Assembly: GCA_030427525.1 (NCBI GenBank)
Contig: JAUIBD010000001.1
Coordinates: 137,767-201,766, forward strand
Source: a bacterium
Lineage (GTDB): Bacteria > Patescibacteriota > Saccharimonadia > Saccharimonadales > Saccharimonadaceae
Length of the DNA: 64,000 nt
Direction of reading: 5' to 3'
Part shown: positions 51,618 to 62,556 of the stretch, piece after piece
Layout: each line of letters starts with the position of its first letter
How positions within the stretch are numbered: position 1 is the first letter of the stretch
Notes under the pieces: model-generated
The model's input: only the letters and a program-made list of their open reading frames with translations
Database searches by the model: none
What the model was told of the DNA's origin: nothing
Position numbers and translations under genes: made by a program

Positions 51618-52346
51618 ATGAGCGGTGGGATTCTGCAAATTTTTCTGATACTAAACGTCTTTGTGATGGGCGGTTTGGCTGTATTTGCTGCACAGCATGC
51701 ATTTGCCCACTTTAAACCAAAGAAAAATCAACAAGCTGCTGGTGATGAACATCCAGTATCTGAAGAGCTTCGCAAGAAACTACTCGCTACCGCCGAAAAG
51801 AATTTTCAAAATGTACTCGAAAAATCCTCGAACCAATTGCAAAAAGATCTGGTAGCAACCACTAACCAGTTAAACAAAGTACTCGAAAAAGTTGGTGCCG
51901 AGATTGTTGAGTCGGAAAGTCGACTGTACAAGGAAAATCTAAATGATGTAGTATCGCGGACAAATCACGCGGTAGGTGAAGCACAGGAAAATTTGGTAAA
52001 ACATCAGGCAGAACTAGAGAAAAAGCTAGCCGAACGACAATCTGCATTCGAGGCTAAACTAGTAGAACTACAAACCAGTATTGAAGGTACTCTGACAAAC
52101 CGGCAGGCAGAAATTGACCAGCTACTTGATAAGCGTCGTAAAGAATTGGAAGCGCAGCTAGAGTCAGAGATGGCGGCGCAGCGAGAGCACTTGATCGCGC
52201 AGATGGACGGTAAGCTCGCAGATGTCGTGTCGTCATTCCTGACAGAAACATTGCAACATGACATTGATCTTGGGGCCCAAGAGACTTACCTACTTAGCCA
52301 GCTTGAAGCGCATAAAGAAGACCTAAAGAAAGGCCTAAGCCTGTGA
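51618..52346 (+). CDS. atpF: F0 subunit b-like stalk protein
   Basis: 242 aa. One N-terminal helix (about 5-27, LQIFLILNVFVMGGLAVFA), then a continuous coiled coil to the end with KKLLATAEKNFQNVLEKSS and repeats of Glu/Lys/Ala/Gln. It is longer than normal b (about 160). Position between the c-like and delta genes matches atpF. It would hold the delta/alpha part of F1 to the membrane. The 3' end overlaps the delta-like gene by 4 nt. Confidence 0.75.
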   Translation: MSGGILQIFLILNVFVMGGLAVFAAQHAFAHFKPKKNQQAAGDEHPVSEELRKKLLATAEKNFQNVLEKSSNQLQKDLVATTNQLNKVLEKVGAEIVESESRLYKENLNDVVSRTNHAVGEAQENLVKHQAELEKKLAERQSAFEAKLVELQTSIEGTLTNRQAEIDQLLDKRRKELEAQLESEMAAQREHLIAQMDGKLADVVSSFLTETLQHDIDLGAQETYLLSQLEAHKEDLKKGLSL

Positions 52347-52828
52347 GTTTTGCGCTACCAGATGCGGTAGCTTCGAGCCAAGATTTGATGGCTCTACTAC
52401 TCGACGTAAAACGATACGCCGAGTGGTTTCGTCATGAGTCAATTAAGAAACAAGTAAGTGTAGCCAGCGCAAAAGAGGCTTTGCAATTGTCGCCAATCGC
52501 CGTAGAAGTAATCCGTGACTGGGGAAAACAATCTGCACTGACTAACGAAAGTCTTGATGAGTTGATTAAGAACCTTGAGGCGTATCAAAAACAAGCACCT
52601 GTCATGACAATCACGCTTGCTGCGCCTGCTTCTAGGGGGCTAAAGACTACCTTGGTTGGCTGGTGTCGGAAAAATATTGCCCCAACAGTACTCGTAACAT
52701 TCGATTTCAACGCTACTATTTTAGGCGGCATGGTAGTACGTAGCGGCAGTCATATGTACGATTGGTCGGTACGACGAGCCATACTAGAAAACCGCAACAA
52801 ATTACCAGAGGTGCTAAAACGTGTTTGA
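52343..52828 (+). CDS. atpH: F1 subunit delta-like protein
   Basis: 161 aa. The C-terminal half has TILGGMVVRSGSHMYDWSV, the signature of delta/OSCP (GG-x-x-V-R-x-G-x-x-x-x-D-x-S). The N-terminal half is a six-helix-like region as expected. GTG start; the end overlaps atpA by 8 nt. It should connect the b-like stalk to alpha. Confidence 0.8.
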   Translation: MSFALPDAVASSQDLMALLLDVKRYAEWFRHESIKKQVSVASAKEALQLSPIAVEVIRDWGKQSALTNESLDELIKNLEAYQKQAPVMTITLAAPASRGLKTTLVGWCRKNIAPTVLVTFDFNATILGGMVVRSGSHMYDWSVRRAILENRNKLPEVLKRV

Positions 52829-54345
52829 TAACGCTGTTTTCCAAAAACTTGTTGAAGCCGACAACCTGACCGGTGAGGTAACTGCAGTAAACCGTTTCAT
52901 CGTAGAGGTAAAGGGCCTTGAAGGTGTACAGATTGGTGCACAGATATTATTCCAAGACGGTCAGCGCGGCATGGTACGAGAAGCTTATGGAAACCGCGTG
53001 GTTTTATATAATATCGACTCTGAGGATGTTGCGATTGGTAGTTTGGTGGTGGTCGAGCGCGACCAGCTACAAGTACCAGTTGGCCCAGAGCTTGTTGGCC
53101 GTGTCGTTACCCCTATGGGTACACCTACTGATGGCAAGGGTGCCCTGAAGGCTACAAAATTTTCAGGTATCTTTACCCCGGCTCCAGGTATTATGGACCG
53201 AAAGATGCTCGACGAGCAGTTAGCCAGTGGTGTCACGGCAGTAGATAGCTTCTTCCCTATTGTGCTAGGTCAGCGTATTGCGATTTTGGGTGACAGTAAG
53301 TCGGGTAAAAGTACCTTTTTGAGTCAACTAAGTGCCAACCAACAAGGCACTGACAGACTAGTAGTGTACGTGCTAATTGGTAAACGTAAGGTAGACGTTG
53401 AGCACCTAATTTCAGAGCTTAATGAATCTGGTGCGATACAAAATACGATTATTGTACATGCCGATATTTTCGACTCGCTTACCCAAAGCTATTTGGCGCC
53501 CTACGCTGCCTGTGCGATGGCCGAAGAACTGTGGTACAACCACAACCGTGACGTGATTATTATTTATGACGACCTAACTGGCCACGCCGAAGCCTACAGG
53601 CAACTCTCTCTACTGCAAGAAGTCGACCCAGGTCGTGATAGCTACCCTGGTGATATTTTCTACACACACTCTTCTCTGTTGGAACGCGCTGGCAAGCTGG
53701 TAAACGAAAAAACACTAACAAGTCTGCCAGTTGTACTCACGCCAAACGATGACATTACTGCGTATCTACCGACCAATATTATGTCAATCACCGATGGCCA
53801 GATTATCTTCGACCTCGGCTTTTTCCGAAAAGGTGTGCGTCCTGCAGTCAACGCTGGTCTATCTGTCTCGCGTGTGGGTGGTCAGGCACAAACCAAGCGT
53901 CAAAAGCAGCTTTCTACTGCCCTGTTTAAGTCATTAGCAAAATACCACCAGGCCGAAGAATTCTCGCACTTTAGTTCGCAGCTATCCAAGGAAACCAGGC
54001 TTGATCTTGCGCGTGGTAAACACTTATACATGGCCCTCATGCAGCCACCAGAAGAGCTTTGGTCGTTAGTGGAACAGCAGTTGATGCTCGAGACTATCAT
54101 GCTGAGTGAAGATGACCGACCAATTGACGTTGTTGCCTTGAAAAAGTCAGTCAAGCAACGCTCTAGTGAGGTAAAAGGCGATGAAGATTTCGATAGGATT
54201 GAAGCCGAGCTATTGAAGGCGCACAGCGCCGAGCCAGTCGCAGAAAAACCAAAGCAAGCCGAAACCCCACCAGAGAATTCTGAGGCGAAGCCTGATGAAA
54301 AGAAAAAAGACAAAAAGGCGGACAAAAAAGATAAGGAGAAGGTAA

Positions 54346-54353
<8 letters not shown>
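52821..54353 (+). CDS. atpA: F1 ATPase subunit alpha, divergent
   Basis: 510 aa. P-loop GDSKSGKST (157-165) instead of GDRQTGKT. The region VIIIYDDLTGHAEAYRQLSLL and YPGDIFYTHSSLLERA, ITDGQIIFDLGFFRKGVRPAVNAGLSVSRVGG in outline, are typical; the Arg finger of SVSRVG is kept. The C-terminal helical domain is reduced, and the last ~50 residues are a Lys/Glu/Pro-rich tail (ending KKDKKADKKDKEKVNA). Not found in canonical alpha. The GTG start overlaps delta by 8 nt. Confidence 0.9.
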
Positions 54354-57055
<2,702 letters not shown>

Positions 57056-58117
57056 TTACTGCACTACAAAATAGTCGAATCCGTATGATCCTGTGCCCAA
57101 TGTGCTGTTGGTGTGCACAGTAAATCCTGTGCTAGATCGTGTCACGTAAAAGCTACCCAAGCTGCCATTGAAAGGTGTAATTAGTACACGAGGAGCGCCA
57201 TTGTATGCATTAGTGAATCCAACGGAAGCCAGCACACCGCTTGCGCTTGCTCCAACACCAAGTGTTATGTTTACGGTACCAGATGCATCATTGCCGGATC
57301 CGTTGACTGTAGCAACTCCGCTAACGCCACCACCCTTGCTAATGCCGGGGCCAGGACCTCCAGTAATAATATGCCCCCCGATCTTTAACGTTGCGCTCGA
57401 GGTCAACGTATTTGCCTGAAAACTTCTCGCAGATAAGACACCGCCTATTGCTAAGTTGCCAGATACATTTAGACTATTTGTAATAGTTGTTAGCCCAGTA
57501 ATAGTGGTTGCACCCTGAATTCTGGCTGTACCCGCCACGGTGATATCTTTTCTAGTAATTAGGTTCGAAACTGTTGCATCACCGTTAACATTCAATGAGG
57601 TCAATGCTGCCTTGCCGGCCTTGAGACTTGTAAAGCTACCCTCTGGTGCGCTAAACGATTTACTCAGCTTCAAGCCACCCTGAATTTTCACGTCACCACC
57701 CACCACGACTTCGCCATTAAACTGCGTGTCAGGGCCAATAGTTAGTTGTGTACCTTTTACGCCCACAGGGTTTCGGCTCACACCCAAGCCACCGAGCGTC
57801 TCTGAACTTAGCGTTACATCTTCTCGGTTTACCACTTCATTGGCACTGTTCTGCGAATTTATAAAGTAGGTAATGGCTCCAGCATTGACTGCCAAAATTG
57901 CTACCACTACCCCAATACCAACAAACGTTGCCTTGTGACTAGGGCGGTAAGTAGCAGTACGCGGACGCGCAGGTGCTTTTGCGTCTTTACCAGCATCAGC
58001 ACTTTGTGCACCTACGGCTGTTGGCACATCAGCATCGGCCGGAGCTTCGGTTGCTTCGGCTTTTGCTTGCAACTCCTCTGGCTGAGGCGGTGCTGCTTGA
58101 TTCGGATCGTCGCTCAT
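57056..58117 (-). CDS. Membrane-anchored surface repeat protein
   Basis: 353 aa. N-terminal 60-residue acidic/Pro-Ala-rich cytoplasmic segment, one helix (about 66-90), then a long beta-strand-repeat region (GEVVVGGDVKIQGGLKL, LNVNGDATVSNL, NSLNVSGNLAIGG), like bactofilin or tail-fibre-like beta-helices, and a compact C-terminal domain ending YGFDYFVVQ. It would be exposed on the cell surface. Convergent and abutting the F1 operon with no gap. Confidence 0.65.
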   Translation of the reverse strand: MSDDPNQAAPPQPEELQAKAEATEAPADADVPTAVGAQSADAGKDAKAPARPRTATYRPSHKATFVGIGVVVAILAVNAGAITYFINSQNSANEVVNREDVTLSSETLGGLGVSRNPVGVKGTQLTIGPDTQFNGEVVVGGDVKIQGGLKLSKSFSAPEGSFTSLKAGKAALTSLNVNGDATVSNLITRKDITVAGTARIQGATTITGLTTITNSLNVSGNLAIGGVLSARSFQANTLTSSATLKIGGHIITGGPGPGISKGGGVSGVATVNGSGNDASGTVNITLGVGASASGVLASVGFTNAYNGAPRVLITPFNGSLGSFYVTRSSTGFTVHTNSTLGTGSYGFDYFVVQ

Positions 58118-58165
58118 AACGTGTTTTTGTTCGCCACCTTTTCTATAGGCGTTATTATACCGTTT

Positions 58166-58957
58166 ATGCTACAGATGAGCAACTTGCAAAATCTGCAGCG
58201 CTCGTTGACAATAGTAGTTATGGTTGTGAACCGAGTTCAGCTTGCTATATCAGTAGCGATACTGGCTTTATTTACTATTGGTAGTGCTACCGCCTCAGCA
58301 CAAGAACCTCAGTCGACAAACTATCGTTTCGATGAAACTTCCATAGGAACGGGCGGCTTCAATGAATCTAGTTCGGCAAATTTCAACGCGCGCGTTGGTA
58401 TTGGCGATCTTGTCGTTGGTCGTTCTGAGTCGTCTAGTTACAACATCGAACAAGGCTCCCGAACCGATGCTGATCCATTTTTAAAGGTTACAGTCACAGA
58501 TGCTTCCGCGGAGTTTGGCTACTTTAGTCCGTCTACGCCAGCTACAGCTACTGCCACCTTCGAAGTGGTTAATTACACTAGCTACGGCTATGCGGTACAG
58601 ATTATCGGCGATCCGCCGACCTTCAATGGCAATAGTATTGCTCCGCTTACATCGAATGCTGTTAGCGCACCGGGTAGCGAACAATTTGGCTTGAACCTGG
58701 TTGCCAATACCAGCCCTTCCGTTGGTACTAATCCAGACAATGGTACTGCGCCAAATGACTTTGGCTATGGACAAGCAGCAACAAACTATAATACCGCTAA
58801 CTCTTTTCGTTATGTTGAAGGTGAAACGGTAGCACTAGCGCCAAAAAGTTCTGGTAAAACTATTTATACCATTAGTTACCTAGTAAATGTAGGTTCACGT
58901 ACCGCAGCTGGACAATACACCGCACAACAGTCAGTTGTTGTTACGGGAACATACTAA
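58166..58957 (+). CDS. Exported surface protein, beta-sandwich family
   Basis: 263 aa. Signal anchor (about 25-45, AISVAILALFTIGSATASA|Q). Mature part is Ser/Thr/Asn-rich. The C-terminal half shares QFGLNLVANT and TISYLVNVGSRTAAGQYTA with 59077-60216 (QFGLNLVANT, TASYIANVTGRQPAGNYST), so the two are paralogues. It may be an adhesin or pilus-like subunit. The ATG lies 7 nt after TATTAT, so the mRNA is probably leaderless. Confidence 0.7.
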   Translation: MLQMSNLQNLQRSLTIVVMVVNRVQLAISVAILALFTIGSATASAQEPQSTNYRFDETSIGTGGFNESSSANFNARVGIGDLVVGRSESSSYNIEQGSRTDADPFLKVTVTDASAEFGYFSPSTPATATATFEVVNYTSYGYAVQIIGDPPTFNGNSIAPLTSNAVSAPGSEQFGLNLVANTSPSVGTNPDNGTAPNDFGYGQAATNYNTANSFRYVEGETVALAPKSSGKTIYTISYLVNVGSRTAAGQYTAQQSVVVTGTY

Positions 58958-58998
58958 ATGGTCACATAAAAACTGTGGAAAACTTTGCTTAAAATTTG

Positions 58999-59027
58999 TT
59001 GACATGGCATACCGCCTATGGTAAATT
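58999..59027 (+). promoter_or_regulatory. Promoter of the surface protein gene at 59077
   Basis: TTGACA, 17 nt, TAATTT-like box (TAAATT), 50 nt before the start codon. A clear consensus -35. Confidence 0.7.
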
Positions 59028-59076
59028 TGGGGCAGAAATATCAATTAAATACAAAAATATTAAAAGAGAAAAGCAA

Positions 59077-60216
59077 ATGAAAACACCACAAAAAACATTA
59101 TTTAAATTGCTGACTGGTAGCACACTCGCAGCCGCACTGGTTCTTCAGTCGGTCGTACCTGCTTCGGTATCAGCGTTAGGTTTGGCTGATCGTAGCCTAA
59201 CCCTATCGAGCGCAGTACCATCTGCAAGCGGCGTGACTCATACGTTCAGTATTGAATTGGACCCGACGAGTGCGTTTACAGACCTAGATGAACTAACTGT
59301 AACATATTGTACAACTGCAGCAGGAGCGTGTACGGCACCAACAAACATGGTAAACGCCACAGAAGGTGTTGACGCTGCCACGCTCGACGGTGATACTGGA
59401 ACAATCGGAAGCTGGTCAATGGGATCGAATGGACCAAACACATTCACTCTGACACGCACTGGTTCTGCAGTATCTGCAGCAGCTGGTAACACTATCATCG
59501 TTGCCATAGGTGGTGTAGAAAACCCTAGCGGTACCAACGAAACATTCTATGCCCGTGTTGAAGTGAAGAATACTGGTTCGACTCAAGACAGCGGTACTGT
59601 AGCTGCAAGCACCTCAGACCCAGTTATCTTGACAGGCATAATGCCCGAATCACTTGTCTTCTGTACTGGTGAAACTGTATCTACTACACTAGGTATTCCT
59701 GACTGTTCTACTGCTACAAGCGCAGCTGCAATCGCATTTGACCAACTGTTCTCACCTACTGAAACTGCCGTAGCATACTCTCAGATGGCTGCTTCGACAA
59801 ACGCTGGTACTGGCTACAACATTACTGTAACTGGTGCTACCCTGACTTCGGGTGGTAACACTATCGACGCAATCGGTGGTACTGCCGCAAGTTCAGCTCC
59901 TGGTACAAAGCAATTTGGCCTAAACCTGGTAGCTAACACTGCTGGTACAACCGGTGTAGGTGCTCGCTTCCCAGGAAGTAGTGCAGATGTCGCACCTGCA
60001 GCAGACGCCTCTACCTTCTACGGTGACGCAGCGACGGAATTCGACACTGCTGATACATTTGCCTTCGCAGCAGGTACAGCAAACACTGTTGCAACTGCTA
60101 GCGCCAACACTGACCCGCAAATTTACACTGCAAGCTACATTGCAAACGTAACTGGTCGTCAGCCTGCTGGTAACTACAGCACAACTCTGACTTACGTCTG
60201 TACTCCACTGTTCTAA
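59077..60216 (+). CDS. Exported surface protein, paralogue of 58166
   Basis: 379 aa. Signal peptide with ALVLQSVVPASVSA. Mature part is Thr/Ala/Gly-rich beta structure, with Cys pairs (CTTAAGAC, CTGE..CST, VCTPLF) that could form disulfides, fitting the DsbA-like protein nearby. It has a strong promoter and a terminator of its own, so it may be a major surface protein. The start at 59077 is chosen as the ATG after a weak AGAG site. Confidence 0.75.
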   Translation: MKTPQKTLFKLLTGSTLAAALVLQSVVPASVSALGLADRSLTLSSAVPSASGVTHTFSIELDPTSAFTDLDELTVTYCTTAAGACTAPTNMVNATEGVDAATLDGDTGTIGSWSMGSNGPNTFTLTRTGSAVSAAAGNTIIVAIGGVENPSGTNETFYARVEVKNTGSTQDSGTVAASTSDPVILTGIMPESLVFCTGETVSTTLGIPDCSTATSAAAIAFDQLFSPTETAVAYSQMAASTNAGTGYNITVTGATLTSGGNTIDAIGGTAASSAPGTKQFGLNLVANTAGTTGVGARFPGSSADVAPAADASTFYGDAATEFDTADTFAFAAGTANTVATASANTDPQIYTASYIANVTGRQPAGNYSTTLTYVCTPLF

Positions 60217-60237
60217 AGCACAAATGAGTTTAGCTAA

Positions 60238-60265
60238 ACACCCTCGCGCTGGCGAGGGTGTTTTT
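60238..60265 (+). terminator. Terminator after the surface protein gene
   Basis: Perfect stem ACACCCTCGC-GCTG-GCGAGGGTGT followed by TTTT. Confidence 0.9.
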
Positions 60266-60411
60266 GTGCGTCTTTACTGGCACTTCACGCTTATGGTACA
60301 CTACGTTCATACGATATTTTATGCACATGTGGAGGTGGAATTGCCACTTGTATGCAGGTTCGTAACAGAACAATATAACTATAAAAAGATAAGAGTACTA
60401 GTACCAATCAT

Positions 60412-61407
60412 ATGAAAAAACAGCTACGCACCCTTGCCCTATCAACCATCATCAGCTTCGCTATGCTCCTCGGCCTCGCCGTGCCTGCTTTTGCCGTGGA
60501 ACGGAAAGGAACTGGCCAAGCGTTAGAGATCTCACCACCATTACTGAGCCTGAACGCAGACCCTGGCGATACTATTAATACAAAGATACTTGTTCGCGAT
60601 ATATCGGCTGTTAATCTGCTGGTTAGCACTGAGATAAACGATTTTGAGTCTGACGGTGTAACCGGTGCACCAAAAATACTGCTAAACGAAAAAGACGCTG
60701 AAAACAACCCCTACTCTCTGAAAGATTGGATAGCGCCTATTCCTAGCAGAACACTAAAAGCAAAAGAGATTGAGTCTGTACCTGTAACCATTGCTGTACC
60801 AGCCAGTGCATCACCAGGTAGCTATTTTGCTGTGGTGCGTTTTAGTGGTACACCAACCAATCAAACAGGTACCAGCGTGGGTCTTACCTCAAGTGTTGGC
60901 GCACTCGTGTTTGTGCGTGTTAGTGGTGACGCGAAAGAAAGCCTCTCAATAAGCGAATTTTATGCAGGCATTGACGGCAAGAAGAAAGGTTTATTTGAAT
61001 CAACACCAGTAGAGCTTACTGTGCAAATAAAGAATGAAGGCAACGTTGTAGGGCAGCCTACGGGAACTATCACTATTAAAGATATGTTTGGCAACGAACA
61101 AGGCCGACTTCCTGTGAATTCTACGGAAAGTTACGTGCTTCCTGGCAGTACACGTGAATTCAGTGCGAAGTTCGACTCGTCTACTGTAGGTAAGAACCGG
61201 ATACTATTTGGCCGCTACACCGCAGATTTGAACATTCAGTATGGCGAAAACAGAACCCTAACAGAAACTATGAGTTTCTGGATTATCCCCTACAAGCTAA
61301 TCCTCCTCGTAGTACTCGTACTGGTGGGTGTCATCGTAGCCTTCCGCGTGTGGATGCAGGGTTACAAAAAGCGCGTAATTAGCCAAGCTCGTCGACGCCG
61401 ACGCTAA
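60412..61407 (+). CDS. Exported beta-domain protein with C-terminal anchor (DUF916/WxL-interacting-like)
   Basis: 331 aa. Signal (AMLLGLAVPAFA|V), N-terminal domain with LEISPPLLSLNADPGDTI and PASASPGSYFAVVRF, typical of DUF916-like surface scaffold proteins, then a second Ig-like domain, one helix (about 292-313, LILLVVLVLVGVIVAF) and a basic cytoplasmic tail (QARRRRR). This anchors surface assemblies to the membrane. It lies just upstream of the PKD protein. Confidence 0.75.
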   Translation: MKKQLRTLALSTIISFAMLLGLAVPAFAVERKGTGQALEISPPLLSLNADPGDTINTKILVRDISAVNLLVSTEINDFESDGVTGAPKILLNEKDAENNPYSLKDWIAPIPSRTLKAKEIESVPVTIAVPASASPGSYFAVVRFSGTPTNQTGTSVGLTSSVGALVFVRVSGDAKESLSISEFYAGIDGKKKGLFESTPVELTVQIKNEGNVVGQPTGTITIKDMFGNEQGRLPVNSTESYVLPGSTREFSAKFDSSTVGKNRILFGRYTADLNIQYGENRTLTETMSFWIIPYKLILLVVLVLVGVIVAFRVWMQGYKKRVISQARRRRR

Positions 61408-61447
61408 TAGCTAAACTACTACTGTTTAACATGCTATAATACTGCTT

Positions 61448-62434
61448 ATGATACAGTGGCTAAAACTATCTCATCATAGCCATAGCGGTCGCCTACGACC
61501 TCATGAGCATACGTCATATGGCCCATTAGGTGTGCTGCTGGTTGCGGTTGGGTTTATTCTGAGCGCATATAGCGTATACGCAGCCACGCCTTACACTGGG
61601 CCAGAGGCTGGTTCTGTCGCTCTCAGCGGTACAGTTCCTGCAAAGCCACCCACTGTTGCCTCAACTATTAGCACGCCTATAAATGGCCAACGCTTCGCGG
61701 AAACACCTATTACCGTTAGTGGTACGTGTACAAAGGGTACGCTAGTGGAAGTATTCAAAAATAATATTTTCGCAGGTTCAACACCGTGTGATGATAATGG
61801 GAAATATTCGCTACAAATAGATCTTCTTTATGGTAAAAATACCCTATTTTCACGCGTATACGATGTCTTGAATCAGGCTGGACCAGATTCAAACAAGGTA
61901 GTTGTGTTTTACGATGCCACACTTGCACAATCAGACCCATTTACCTCGCTAAACTTTAATGATACTCAACTGCTGTTAAATACAAATGCGGTATACCGCG
62001 GAGTCTTCCCGGGACAAGAGCTGACCGTACCGGTGGAAATCTTGGGTGGTACAGCACCGTTTGCTATTAATACAGAGTGGGGTGACTCAAAGAACGACCT
62101 CTATTCACGCAATACTAATAACAGCTTCCTTGCGGCTCACACATATGAAAAGCCAGGCACTTACCAGATAACGCTGCAGAGTACAGATGCCGAAGGTCGC
62201 GTAGCATTTCTAACGGTTGCAGCAGTGGTAAATGGACAAACCTTAGCCGCCGCAGGTAGCGGAGATGGCTCTGGTGCAGCCGCTAATTCAACAGTAGTGG
62301 CTCAGCTATTGACCCTCTGGCCGCTTTACACGGCACTCGTTGGTATCGTCATTAGTTTTTGGCTCGGGGAGCGCCGCGAAAAACGCGTACTTGCAAGCCG
62401 CGGATTTTTGGTTCACTCGCAACGAACTTTGTAG
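61448..62434 (+). CDS. PKD/Ig-like surface protein with C-terminal membrane anchor
   Basis: 328 aa. N-terminal anchor or signal (about 27-47), then Ig-like repeats (NGQRFAETPITVSGTC) and a PKD-like motif (EWGDSKND then AAHTYEKPGTYQITL), then a C-terminal helix (ALVGIVISFWLG) and basic end. The ATG is 7 nt after TATAAT, so the mRNA is probably leaderless. Confidence 0.75.
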   Translation: MIQWLKLSHHSHSGRLRPHEHTSYGPLGVLLVAVGFILSAYSVYAATPYTGPEAGSVALSGTVPAKPPTVASTISTPINGQRFAETPITVSGTCTKGTLVEVFKNNIFAGSTPCDDNGKYSLQIDLLYGKNTLFSRVYDVLNQAGPDSNKVVVFYDATLAQSDPFTSLNFNDTQLLLNTNAVYRGVFPGQELTVPVEILGGTAPFAINTEWGDSKNDLYSRNTNNSFLAAHTYEKPGTYQITLQSTDAEGRVAFLTVAAVVNGQTLAAAGSGDGSGAAANSTVVAQLLTLWPLYTALVGIVISFWLGERREKRVLASRGFLVHSQRTL

Positions 62435-62556
62435 TAAATTCTACACCGAATTTAGTTGTACATTCTAGCTATTTAGGTTATGCTAGTAGAGATAAATCTA
62501 TAGAGACAAACACAGATTTCATCAAAACAAAATTAAACAAAAAGAGTTAACAAATA

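Noticed and set aside
57935..58165. Long N-terminal extension of the exported protein at 58166
   Set aside because: It is antisense to the 57056-58117 gene and Cys/Arg-rich, a typical shadow frame. The -10 box just before 58166 supports the shorter start.
58996..59076. Upstream extension of the surface protein frame at 59077
   Set aside because: The extension lies over the promoter (TTGACA at 58999) and its residues do not look like a signal peptide. The start at 59077 gives a proper signal sequence.
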